A stretch of DNA of 41,841 nucleotides from Ornithinibacillus halotolerans (GTDB taxonomy: Bacteria > Bacillota > Bacilli > Bacillales > Amphibacillaceae): the NCBI RefSeq assembly GCF_014637405.1, contig NZ_BMEY01000028.1, forward strand, positions 313 through 42,153, in the 5' to 3' direction. Positions 33,883 through 41,611 of the stretch are shown here, in pieces. The translations under genes were made by a program, and so were the position numbers. Positions within the stretch are counted from its first letter, which is position 1. Every line of letters starts with the position of its first letter. The notes beneath the pieces are model-generated. The model saw nothing but the letters and a program-made list of their open reading frames with translations, was not told where the DNA came from and did not search any database.

Positions 33883-35163
33883 ATGACTATTTCATTCGGT
33901 AAGATTATTAAGATGAAGAGAATGGAAAAAGCGATTACGCAAGAAGAGCTTTGTGTTGGGATCTGTACACCATCTTATTTAAGTAGAATAGAAAATAATC
34001 GGGTAATTGCTGATGAGCATATTTATACATTATTATTTCAACGACTTGGTATGGATGTTCCCAAAAACGATAATCCGATCGATGTCGATGAGGAACTAGA
34101 GTTAGTTTATAAGAAGTTAGTAAGGAGCGAAGAGGTAACGGAAGCGGATATGATGAAGCTAGAGTCATTGGCCAATCGAGCTGGAGGAGACGCCATCATG
34201 AAATATGAGCTTGTCTATTGTAAGTATTTAATCCGCAATAGAGAGTTTGATTCGGCTTATAAAAGGTTGCGCCAAATGGACGAAATGATTCAAAAGAAAT
34301 TGGATCGTACGTATTTCATCTATATTAATAATTATTTAATCTATCATTCTTTTAATCGAGAATATGAGAAGGCTGTACAGATTTCTAATCAGCTTATTCA
34401 AACTTCGGGTTATAGACACTTAGGGGATGCTTATGAGTTAGGAATCTTTTTTTATAACCTCGCCTTTAATTATAAAAACATATATGAGTATAATGAGGCC
34501 ATTCATTATGTAACTGAGGCTTTACAACTTTTTAATGAGAATTATCTTTTGGAGCATGCGATAGATTGCCAAATCATATTAGGGATTTGCTATAACAATA
34601 TTCACAAATGGGACGAATCGATTCGTGCCTACCGTCATGCCAAAAAGATACTTACCTATTTACCAGAAGAAGAGCATGAACATTATCAAGGGATGATTTA
34701 TAATAATCTCGGGAATTGCTATGAAAATCAAGAAGATTATCATCAGGCAATAAAGTATTATCTTGAATCCTTAAAATATGAAAGAAAAATTAGCAAAGAA
34801 AATAATAAGATGATTACGTATATTAACTTAGTTCGTTGCTATTATAAGCTCGATCAATGGACAGAAGCGATCAATTGGCTAGAGCATGCTTTTAAACATT
34901 GTAGTAAACTGACGGATAAACTATATGTCTATCAAATTCGTATCTTTCAAAGTGTGTTATTCCACGTTCCTACGATGGAAGAAATCATTGCTTTACAAAA
35001 CGAAACGGTAGAGTATTTTAAGGAACAAAAACGGTGGAGCTTAGTTATTTTTTATGGCGAGCTATTTGCTCAGATGTATGAACAGGCTAATCATCATAAA
35101 AAAGCCAATCAGATGTATAAGCAAATTATGAGATCGCAAGAGTGTATAAGGTTAGGGAGTTAA
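33883..35163 (+). CDS. XRE-TPR (PlcR/RNPP-like) regulator 3
   Basis: About 426 residues from the ATG at 33883 with a perfect AGGAGG. The HTH is FGKIIKMKRMEKAITQEEL followed by SYLSRIENNRVIADE; the rest is TPR-like (YNNLGNCYENQEDYHQAIKYY is a textbook repeat). It has the same length and layout as regulators 1 and 2, so the three are paralogues or members of one family. Unlike them, it has no secreted-peptide gene immediately downstream; a terminator begins 22 bases after the stop. It may answer to a peptide made elsewhere or have lost its partner. Confidence 0.85.
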   Translation: MTISFGKIIKMKRMEKAITQEELCVGICTPSYLSRIENNRVIADEHIYTLLFQRLGMDVPKNDNPIDVDEELELVYKKLVRSEEVTEADMMKLESLANRAGGDAIMKYELVYCKYLIRNREFDSAYKRLRQMDEMIQKKLDRTYFIYINNYLIYHSFNREYEKAVQISNQLIQTSGYRHLGDAYELGIFFYNLAFNYKNIYEYNEAIHYVTEALQLFNENYLLEHAIDCQIILGICYNNIHKWDESIRAYRHAKKILTYLPEEEHEHYQGMIYNNLGNCYENQEDYHQAIKYYLESLKYERKISKENNKMITYINLVRCYYKLDQWTEAINWLEHAFKHCSKLTDKLYVYQIRIFQSVLFHVPTMEEIIALQNETVEYFKEQKRWSLVIFYGELFAQMYEQANHHKKANQMYKQIMRSQECIRLGS

Positions 35164-35184
35164 GAGTGGGGGATACCCTAGTAA

Positions 35185-35216
35185 AAACAACGCTTGGAAA
35201 AAATTCAAGCGTTGTT
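35185..35216 (+). terminator. Terminator of regulator 3
   Basis: AACAACGCTTG and CAAGCGTTGTT form an 11-bp stem with a 9-base loop, followed by a T-rich tract (TTAGTTCTGTTTATTTTT). Confidence 0.85.
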
Positions 35217-35270
35217 TAGTTCTGTTTATTTTTCTTCTTGAACTAGCGCACGCGTTAGCTAAAGAAGATT

Positions 35271-35505
35271 CTATTTGACTCTCTCTAAATTTTTTAATAA
35301 ATATGGAACAGAATTTTTATATATATCACTAATTGATTCATTTGTTCCAAGAAATCATCATCACTATCGGGAGATCCAATATTTACTCAAAATCTTTTGG
35401 AGTGGGGTTGCCGATAACCCCACAACCACCTAAAAAAATAAGCAGGATACAAAGTTGAAATAGAATTTTTGGGAAAAACATTCTACTACAGTTTTCCATC
35501 ATCAT
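35271..35505 (-). pseudogene. Frameshifted small lipoprotein gene
   Basis: On the minus strand an AGGAGG and three consecutive ATGs lead into MENCSRMFFPKILFQLC with lipobox LGGC, stopping at 35383. Another frame continues NIGSPDSDDDFLE, and a third continues TNESISDIYKNSVPYLLKN to a stop at 35271. Joined, they give a lipoprotein of about 75 residues, so two frameshifts are likely. If instead the 38-residue product ending at 35383 is the real one, it would be a tiny lipoprotein. Otherwise 35217-35618 holds no gene. Confidence 0.5.
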
Positions 35506-35587
35506 TTTCCTCCTGTTCTGTATTACTATATAATTATAAGTCAATTCATAATATTTTTTGAATAAATCTTTAGAATGTATAAATATT

Positions 35588-35614
35588 TGTAACCTTTTCT
35601 AATGCTCATTCGAT
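35588..35614 (+). promoter_or_regulatory. ECF-type (sigma-X-like) autoregulatory promoter
   Basis: TGTAAC (35588-35593), exactly 17 bases, then CGAT (35611-35614). This matches the TGTAAC-N17-CGAC pattern recognised by Bacillus sigma-X at all but the last base. Its position directly before an ECF sigma gene suggests self-activation. Confidence 0.7.
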
Positions 35615-35648
35615 TAATATGATGAGTAGCAAAAAAGGAGGGATGATC

Positions 35649-36188
35649 TTGACTAATTCAACTGAGTTAAATGGAGATATAGAACTAATTTATCAGAGGC
35701 ATTATTTGGACGTGTATAAATTCTTGATTTGTTTTGTTGGTAATCGTAACGAAGCAGAAGATTTAACTCAGGAAGTTTTTATTAGGGTTCTTAAAAATAG
35801 TTCGAATTTTAATTACCAATCAAAATTATCTACCTGGATTCTTTCTATAGCAAAGCATACAGCAATTGATCACCTCAGAAGAAAAAAATTTACTTCTATA
35901 TTCAAAGATAGCTTTTTTAATCAAATTCCCGAAGAGAGCAACAATCCCGAACAAGTAGTAGACGAGAAGGAAAACAAGGAACTAATAAGGGCAGCGATCA
36001 CATCCTTAAAGCCCCACTATAGAGCTGTTGTCATACTTAGGGGAATTAATGAATTCTCCATTAGAGAAACAGCAGAAATACTAGGTTGTAAGGAATCTAA
36101 GGTGAAAGTAGATTATCATCGTGCTTTAAAAATACTTAGACGGAAACTAATACCGTCAAGGGAGGTTTTCGAAAATGCAAACGGATAA
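35649..36188 (+). CDS. ECF RNA polymerase sigma factor, SigX-like
   Basis: About 179 residues from TTG at 35649 (AGGAGG seven bases upstream; the ATG at 35643 is too close to it). Sigma region 2 is YQRHYLDVYKFLICFV followed by EAEDLTQEVFIRVLKN. Region 4 is YRAVVILRGINEFSIRETAE, then ESKVKVDYHRALKILRRKL, which resembles B. subtilis SigX. The last 14 bases overlap the start of the following membrane-protein gene, as in sigma/anti-sigma pairs. The promoter pattern upstream matches its expected specificity, so it probably activates its own operon in response to envelope stress. Confidence 0.9.
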   Translation: MTNSTELNGDIELIYQRHYLDVYKFLICFVGNRNEAEDLTQEVFIRVLKNSSNFNYQSKLSTWILSIAKHTAIDHLRRKKFTSIFKDSFFNQIPEESNNPEQVVDEKENKELIRAAITSLKPHYRAVVILRGINEFSIRETAEILGCKESKVKVDYHRALKILRRKLIPSREVFENANG

Positions 36189-37092
36189 GGAGCTATTAGA
36201 CAACATAAAGAATTCTTTTGAGTTGGAACCTAGGCCTGAGTTTGTGCGAGAAACAAAGCGAAAATTAATTACTGAGGCGAATAGAAGTAATAAACGATAC
36301 CAATTTCAAAAGAAAATGAAATATACCCTCGCTACAGCTCTAACGTTAACTTTCATTATATGGTTGTCATTTTACAATGGAACAGAATATGTAACCAGTT
36401 CTTTTCAAACATTGTTATCAACAATAAATCAAAAAAATACTGTGAATACCCCTATAAATAGTTCAGAACCAACCGTTTTTATATACCATACACACAATAC
36501 AGAGTCCTTTATGCCTCTTCTTGATATAGAAGATCCAGATAAAGCACACGATGATGAGAAGAATATTACGATGGTCGGAAAACATCTTGCTAACTTATTA
36601 GAACAGGAAGGAATCCCCACTCTACACGATAATACTGATATTATGAAGCAAATTGAAAATGATGGATTGCAATACAACGAATCTTACAGCCTATCTAGGG
36701 AGATAGTTAAAGACGTTTTAGACAAGCACGAGAATTTAAAATTAGTGCTAGATATACACAGAGACTCCATAGATAGAGATAGTACTACGACGAACATAGA
36801 CGAGGCTGAAGTGCCGAAAATATCCATTATTATATCAGAGAATAATTCTAAATATGAAGAGAACCTGAAAGTTGCCGAACTATTCCACGAGACATTGGAG
36901 AATAAGTATCCAGGTGTTTCAAGAGGAGTTTCAACGACAGAAGGTTCAAATTCAGGTATATACAATCAAGATTTATTTCAAAACTCATTGTTAATTCAAA
37001 TAGGTGGTATTGGTAATACTTTAGAGGAAGAATATAAAGGCGCAAAGATTCTCTCTGAAGTCATTATTGATATCCTTGATAAATTAGAATAG
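36175..37092 (+). CDS. Membrane-anchored SpoIIP-like protein in anti-sigma position
   Basis: A 305-residue protein. Residues 1-47 are cytosolic and have the look of a short anti-sigma tail (PRPEFVRETKRKLITEA). One membrane segment covers about 49-66. From about 100 the extracellular part follows the SpoIIP amidase/endopeptidase domain: VFIYHTHNTESFMP (about 101-114), VGKHLANLLEQEGI, LDIHRDS (about 192-198), YPGVSRGVST, YNQDL and GGIGNTLEE. The histidines and glutamates that bind zinc in SpoIIP appear present. The gene overlaps the sigma-factor gene by 14 bases. Reading it as an anti-sigma factor that senses or cuts peptidoglycan is my inference. Confidence 0.78.
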   Translation: MQTDKELLDNIKNSFELEPRPEFVRETKRKLITEANRSNKRYQFQKKMKYTLATALTLTFIIWLSFYNGTEYVTSSFQTLLSTINQKNTVNTPINSSEPTVFIYHTHNTESFMPLLDIEDPDKAHDDEKNITMVGKHLANLLEQEGIPTLHDNTDIMKQIENDGLQYNESYSLSREIVKDVLDKHENLKLVLDIHRDSIDRDSTTTNIDEAEVPKISIIISENNSKYEENLKVAELFHETLENKYPGVSRGVSTTEGSNSGIYNQDLFQNSLLIQIGGIGNTLEEEYKGAKILSEVIIDILDKLE

Positions 37093-37110
37093 AAACAAAA
37101 AGTCAGACTA

Positions 37111-37146
37111 AAAAAAGACGATTTATTTATTTAAATCGTCTTTTTT
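37111..37146. terminator. Bidirectional terminator, 15-bp perfect stem
   Basis: AAAAAAGACGATTTA and TAAATCGTCTTTTTT pair around a 6-base loop. It ends the sigma operon on the plus strand and the lipoprotein operon on the minus strand. Confidence 0.88.
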
Positions 37147-37171
37147 CTTTCCATCTCGGATAGCAATTTAT

Positions 37172-37555
37172 TTACTTAATAAACAGCCCTGCAATTTCAT
37201 CTTTATCATTAAACGAAATCGTGTATACACGATTTAAATTACTATACTTTGCAATGACGACAGTGACATAAAGGCCATCTTGTTCATCAACGGATGTTTT
37301 TTCAAACGCTACAAAATCACCGGATTCCTCAAGAACAGGAGTAAATTGGTTCATATTTTCTAATGATAATCCTTGTTCCATTGTTTCATCAAACATCGCA
37401 TGGACTTCTTCATATTTATGTTCATTTAATAACGATACGACTTCTTCTGCTTTTTCACTATATTTTTCGGTATTGGGATCTGAATCATCCGAACCGCATG
37501 CAACAAGTACGAGCATCAATGCAATGATAAACATTGGTAAGATTAGTTTCTTCAT
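37172..37555 (-). CDS. DUF3887-type lipoprotein
   Basis: A 127-residue lipoprotein: signal MKKLILPMFIIALMLVLVAC with lipobox LVAC (Cys20), a short Asp/Ser linker, then a DUF3887-like domain (AEEVVSLLNEHKYEEVHAMF, then VYTISFNDKDEIAGLFI). Such domains resemble cystatin/NTF2-like folds and often sit next to membrane proteases. It starts inside the end of the upstream YhfC-type gene (ATGA overlap), so the two are translationally coupled. Last gene of the minus-strand operon. Confidence 0.8.
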   Translation of the reverse strand: MKKLILPMFIIALMLVLVACGSDDSDPNTEKYSEKAEEVVSLLNEHKYEEVHAMFDETMEQGLSLENMNQFTPVLEESGDFVAFEKTSVDEQDGLYVTVVIAKYSNLNRVYTISFNDKDEIAGLFIK

Positions 37556-38238
37556 GAAAACATATTCCTCCTTTTTAATAAAAAGCTGTAGCTAATAACA
37601 ACTAGTGCAGTTACTGCTAAGGAAACTTCGGAAGCAATTAATACATGGTTTGTGGACTCGAATATAAGTGGGAATATTCCTATTAACGTATCGATGAATC
37701 CATGAATGAAAATGGCTAGGACTACAAATAGAAATTTCCTCTGTATCACACCATGTAATACAATGATCGATAGTCCGATATGTAGCATTAGTGCAAAGAA
37801 ACGTTCGGTGCCACCTATAAGAAAGTCTATATTGTAAAAGGTGGCTAGGGGAGAGAACAACATACTGATTGCACTAATACCTACAAACCAAACAGCCTCT
37901 ATTCCACCATGACCTGTACCAAATAAAAAGCCAGCTTGAAAGCTCCTTTGCTTCATAAAAAAGCGCATCATGATATAACGTGCCAGCTCTTCCACAATTC
38001 CTGCTGACAAACCGATTGCGATAGCAAATAAGACGGGATTCATAATGCTAAGCATGGAATAGGTGGTGCTATGACTTTGTAAGTAATCTAAAAGTGGGAG
38101 GCGGAATAAAAGCTGCGAAATAACAAATGCCAATACACCTAGAAAGAAGGGTATGTAGTGCCTTTTGACACAGGCATAAATTAATGCGAAAAGTGGTATT
38201 CCAATACTAATACAGATGGAAAAAATAATACCGAACAC
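37552..38238 (-). CDS. YhfC-family intramembrane metalloprotease-like protein
   Basis: A 228-residue protein with about seven membrane segments. Motifs typical of the YhfC/CPBP-like glutamic intramembrane proteases are visible: VEELARY (EExxR-like) near 84-90, GTGHGGIEA near 106-114, HIGLS near 152 and IHGFIDTLIG near 178. The start is GTG after AAGGAGA. It may cleave or act on a membrane-embedded peptide; in this place a link to SDP toxin maturation or immunity is possible but unproved. Confidence 0.78.
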   Translation of the reverse strand: MFGIIFSICISIGIPLFALIYACVKRHYIPFFLGVLAFVISQLLFRLPLLDYLQSHSTTYSMLSIMNPVLFAIAIGLSAGIVEELARYIMMRFFMKQRSFQAGFLFGTGHGGIEAVWFVGISAISMLFSPLATFYNIDFLIGGTERFFALMLHIGLSIIVLHGVIQRKFLFVVLAIFIHGFIDTLIGIFPLIFESTNHVLIASEVSLAVTALVVISYSFLLKRRNMFS

Positions 38239-38262
38239 GATTGTATAGTCTCCTTCATCAGA

Positions 38263-38736
38263 TTAGGCTTTTAATCGTGCTGCCCAGATTAAGTTGTAAA
38301 TTAACACGATTGGAATGAAGACCAGTAAGGCAATAGATAGGACAATGAAAATAGTTGTATTCGCATCGATGGCATATAGTAGAAATGCCTCATTAGCAGA
38401 TAGAAATGTTAAAAATGCTAAGTGTTGAATAACGATGATAACCTTTTTCGCCATATTATATTGCATATCTCGGTTATTATCCGTTAAATTAATGTAATTT
38501 AACTTATCTGGATGTTTCGCAAGTAACCCTAATAACCACCAAATTAATAGACCGATTACTGGCATGATCAGTAACATAAATTTAGGTCCCCAACCATCGG
38601 GTTCACCATTCGTAAAGTGGATGGCGATCTCGTCTGGAACATCCGCCCATGCAACAACTAGATGGATGATGTGGCCGATGAGGGCAATGATAGAAACTAA
38701 CGCTAAAAATTTAGACAACCCATTACTTTTCCTCAT
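38263..38736 (-). CDS. DUF1648 membrane protein, possible SdpI-like immunity factor
   Basis: About 157 residues from the ATG at 38736 (GAAGGGAAG upstream; the ATG at 38784 lacks a site). It begins with a membrane segment and the DUF1648 motif VPDEIAIHFTNGEPDGWGPK, followed by three more segments. SdpI, the B. subtilis immunity protein to SDP, begins with the same domain, but the second SdpI domain is missing here. Its gene is divergent from sdpABC, about 700 bp away, so an immunity role is a reasonable hypothesis. Confidence 0.75.
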   Translation of the reverse strand: MRKSNGLSKFLALVSIIALIGHIIHLVVAWADVPDEIAIHFTNGEPDGWGPKFMLLIMPVIGLLIWWLLGLLAKHPDKLNYINLTDNNRDMQYNMAKKVIIVIQHLAFLTFLSANEAFLLYAIDANTTIFIVLSIALLVFIPIVLIYNLIWAARLKA

Positions 38737-38771
38737 GTTTTTCTTCCCTTCGATTGTTATGACTTTGTTTC

Positions 38772-39143
38772 TTAGATTTGGCAATTACCATCTTTACACG
38801 TTCGATTAGAAATATAGAATCTATTTTTGGCTACAAGTTTATAACCTAATGATCCAATCTGCGTTATTTTTAAAAGGTAGAGAAAAAAACGAATGAAAGG
38901 ATTAGGCCTAATTCTCTTATTAATTTCTACGATAGTAGAAAACCCCTTATAAACACGCTCCCCATCAAAGGAATGCATTTCTTCCGAAAGGTTATCTTTG
39001 TAATCCGCCATTTCCATCGGAATATTTTCTCTAAAGGAAGAAAACTTTAATAAGTTGTTCTTATCCTTCTTCATCCATTTGTTCACCGTTTGTCTGCAAT
39101 AGGAACAATTCCCATCATAATAAACAGTTAAAGTATTAAGCAT
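38772..39143 (-). CDS. DCC (DUF393) family thiol-disulfide oxidoreductase-like protein
   Basis: A 123-residue thioredoxin-fold protein of the DCC family. The redox motif is YYDGNCSYC (Cys13 and Cys16), followed by the FSSFRENIP stretch and a C-terminal CKDGNC pair. There is no signal peptide. DCC proteins are often encoded near HTTM membrane proteins, and SdpB, encoded just across the divergent promoter region, belongs to that group. GAGGTT precedes the ATG. First gene of the minus-strand operon. Confidence 0.83.
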   Translation of the reverse strand: MLNTLTVYYDGNCSYCRQTVNKWMKKDKNNLLKFSSFRENIPMEMADYKDNLSEEMHSFDGERVYKGFSTIVEINKRIRPNPFIRFFLYLLKITQIGSLGYKLVAKNRFYISNRTCKDGNCQI

Positions 39144-39474
39144 TTTTATTAACCTCGCTCACATGTATTCGTTATGAACATATTCACCTGGTTCCAATGA
39201 AAAGTTATTTTTCTATTGATGAGTTGTCGTTATGAAGCACCATCTCCTCTGTTTGATAACCAAATATAGTGACTATTATACATAATTGGAATTTACTTTC
39301 AATACTTTGGACGGGTTGCCCAATAAGAACTTATGTTCGTGTCGAAAGTGGCTAAAAAGGCACCTTTTTTGTACGAAGTTTGTCGAACTGTTATTCGACT
39401 TTCACAAAATTGTAAGGCTTTTTATGTGGTAGATTAGTATGTGTAAAAATTTCCAAGGGAGGTATTTTCACTTT
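39144..39474. promoter_or_regulatory. Divergent regulatory region of sdpABC with Spo0A-box-like sites
   Basis: CGTGTCGAAA (39338-39347) matches eight of ten 0A-box bases and TTTGTCGAAC (39379-39388) nine of ten. The second overlaps an inverted repeat GTCGAA-CTGTTA-TTCGAC (39382-39399). A weak promoter, TTGTAA at 39410 with TAGTAT 19 bases on, lies downstream, as expected if an activator is needed. The region is AT-rich, so AbrB control, known for B. subtilis sdp, cannot be excluded. No gene is seen in it. Confidence 0.55.
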
Positions 39475-40014
39475 ATGAAACGCAAAAACAAAGGATTTCT
39501 AATCGTTTACTTTATCGCTTTTCTGACTTTCTTCTATGTTTCTATTGCACCAGTTTTACCTCCAAGTCCGATCAAAATTCCAGATGCAGTATCAGCAAAA
39601 GTTATGGAGTATTTTCCACAAGGGTGGGGATTTTTTAGTAAAGATCCAAGAGAGAGCTATTTCTATGTCATTGATTTGGAATCAGAAGAACTAGGCGCTC
39701 ACTGGCCTAATATGACACTGAAAAATTGGGCTGGCTTAAAACGATTTGGACGTTCTCAAGGGATTGAGATGGGGAGAATCTTCGCGCAAGTTGGAGACCA
39801 AGCGATGACAGAATGTGAACTAACACCAGTCGAATGCCTTAAAAATGAAGAGAATGTAATTCATGTCACAAACGATTCACCATCCCCAACGATAAAAGGG
39901 GATATCGGAATTGTCGTCCAGGAAAGTGTTCCTTGGGCTTGGGCAAAGAAAGTGGATAAAGAAGATATGCCTTCTAAGATTGTGAGGTTAAACGTCGATG
40001 TTCAAAGTAATTAA
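39475..40014 (+). CDS. sdpA: SdpA family protein of an SDP-type toxin system
   Basis: A 179-residue protein with one N-terminal membrane segment (about 8-26) and the SdpA hallmark PQGWGFFSKDPRESYFYV, followed by NWAGLKRFGRSQGIEMGRI. In B. subtilis SdpA is needed with SdpB to mature the cannibalism toxin SDP. The ATG at 39475 is preferred; GGGAGG lies upstream at a slightly long spacing, and an ATG at 39439 has no site. It overlaps sdpB by 17 bases. Confidence 0.88.
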   Translation: MKRKNKGFLIVYFIAFLTFFYVSIAPVLPPSPIKIPDAVSAKVMEYFPQGWGFFSKDPRESYFYVIDLESEELGAHWPNMTLKNWAGLKRFGRSQGIEMGRIFAQVGDQAMTECELTPVECLKNEENVIHVTNDSPSPTIKGDIGIVVQESVPWAWAKKVDKEDMPSKIVRLNVDVQSN

Positions 40015-40924
40015 CGAAAAAATCAATCATTCCGTTTTAAATTTTAATCCGTTAAGTAATGTATATGGGCTTGCCCGATCATTTATCGCGCTAGGTACGT
40101 TAGTCACCCTTTTATTTAATTCTACCGATACATTGTTTCGTCCGATGGCTGGAATCGATGATTACCCTTCAGGTATCGGGGCAATTAGTTTATTCAATCT
40201 AGTTCCTAATGAAACGATTTATCTCACGATTGTGAAATGGTTGTTTGTCATTGGTCTAATCGTCATTATGTCTGGTTGGCGCCCACGTTATACCGGAATA
40301 CTGCACTGGTACATAGCTTATAGTTTCAATACTGCTGCAGCGACGCTTGATGGTGGGGACCAAGTAGCAGTTGTGCTTACGTTCTTATTAATCCCTATTA
40401 CACTAGCAGATTCAAGGAAATGGCACTGGGATCGGGCTGACCTTCCTAGTGAAGGACATAAAGTGTTTACCGCAGTTCCGTATTTCTTTATTCGAGTCCA
40501 GGTTGCGGTGATTTATTTTCATTCCACGATTGCCAAGTTATTTAATCCAGAGTGGAGAGATGGTACGGCGGTTTACTATTATTTGAACGATCCAATGTTA
40601 GGACTAAATGACATCTTTCTAACACTAGTAAATCCAATATTAAATGGTCCTCTCGTCGTATTACCAACATGGGGGACGTTAATTTTACAGTTTGTGCTGT
40701 TTGCAGCCTTTTTCGCTCCGAAGAGTGCATGGAATTATTACTTAATTATCGGTATTGTAATGCACGAAATATTCGCTTTAATGCTAGGACTAGCTAGCTT
40801 CTCTATCACTATGATTGGCGCATTAATTCTGTATTTACGACCGCTTGATCAACCATTCAAATTCTTTAAAGGGGGGGATGCTTATAAAGAAGAAGAACCA
40901 ATTTATTTAGAACGGGCTAGTTAA
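39998..40924 (+). CDS. sdpB: SdpB family multi-spanning membrane protein (HTTM-like)
   Basis: A 308-residue protein with about six to eight membrane segments. SdpB/HTTM features are AGIDDYPSGIGAISLFNLVP near 51-70, DGGDQVAVVLTFLLIP near 121-136, FFIRVQVAVIYFHSTIAKL (with a conserved His) and a late HEIFALMLGL. It works with SdpA to process and perhaps export the SdpC-derived peptide. Overlap with sdpA implies coupling. GAGGTT is the ribosome binding site. Confidence 0.9.
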   Translation: MFKVINEKINHSVLNFNPLSNVYGLARSFIALGTLVTLLFNSTDTLFRPMAGIDDYPSGIGAISLFNLVPNETIYLTIVKWLFVIGLIVIMSGWRPRYTGILHWYIAYSFNTAAATLDGGDQVAVVLTFLLIPITLADSRKWHWDRADLPSEGHKVFTAVPYFFIRVQVAVIYFHSTIAKLFNPEWRDGTAVYYYLNDPMLGLNDIFLTLVNPILNGPLVVLPTWGTLILQFVLFAAFFAPKSAWNYYLIIGIVMHEIFALMLGLASFSITMIGALILYLRPLDQPFKFFKGGDAYKEEEPIYLERAS

Positions 40925-40963
40925 TAAAAAAAATATAATTAAAATTTTTAGGAGGAGAACAAG

Positions 40964-41611
40964 ATGAAAAGAATTTTATCTGTATTAGTTTCATTCGCGT
41001 TAATATTATCGATATTACCGCTAAATGTATTTGCTGCTGGGGATTCAGCAAATGCAAAACAATATTCGGGTGAAGAATTATTAAAAGGAATTATCTTTGG
41101 AGTCGGTGACGCTGCCAAAGATATGGGTGTATGGACTGACGAAGAATTTGAAATAAACAACAGCAAGGAGGTAATCGAGCAAGTTGATCTTTTAGTTGGC
41201 GAAATTGGTCAACTAGATGCAACATTCTTTGATCGATTTGAAGAGAATATCTACTCTAGTAACTATGTGAAATTAGAGAAGAATTTTACAGAGCTTAATA
41301 GTTTGCTTGATAAAGCAATCGAAAACTTAGTTGACCGTAGCGAACTAGGAATTGATACGACAACTGCTTCCAAGGATGGAATCGGGTTGAATGCAGTGGC
41401 AGCGGTAGGATGGCTCGTATATGCAGGTGCTGCAGTGACAACTGGGGCAGCAGTAACTCATGTTGTTGTAGCAACAGCTGGAGGAGCAGCAGCAGCATAT
41501 CTAGTAATTTATGGGGAGAAATACTTCTGGGGTCCTGACTCTGTAAACGATAAAACGACTCAACTAGTAAAAGAACAATTCATCGATAAGATTATTACTA
41601 CTTTTAACTAA
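40964..41611 (+). CDS. sdpC: SdpC family toxin precursor without cysteine
   Basis: A 215-residue precursor. A signal peptide occupies about 1-24 (cut after NVFA), followed by an acidic helical middle part and a long hydrophobic segment at about 140-184 (GIGLNAVAAVGWLVYAGAA, then Ala/Val-rich to YLVIYGEKYFW), the place where the 42-residue SDP peptide lies in B. subtilis SdpC. The whole protein has no Cys, whereas B. subtilis SDP carries a disulfide. A strong AGGAGG precedes the ATG. Downstream in the window no sdpR/sdpI pair is seen, so immunity must come from elsewhere, perhaps from the DUF1648 protein. Confidence 0.85.
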   Translation: MKRILSVLVSFALILSILPLNVFAAGDSANAKQYSGEELLKGIIFGVGDAAKDMGVWTDEEFEINNSKEVIEQVDLLVGEIGQLDATFFDRFEENIYSSNYVKLEKNFTELNSLLDKAIENLVDRSELGIDTTTASKDGIGLNAVAAVGWLVYAGAAVTTGAAVTHVVVATAGGAAAAYLVIYGEKYFWGPDSVNDKTTQLVKEQFIDKIITTFN

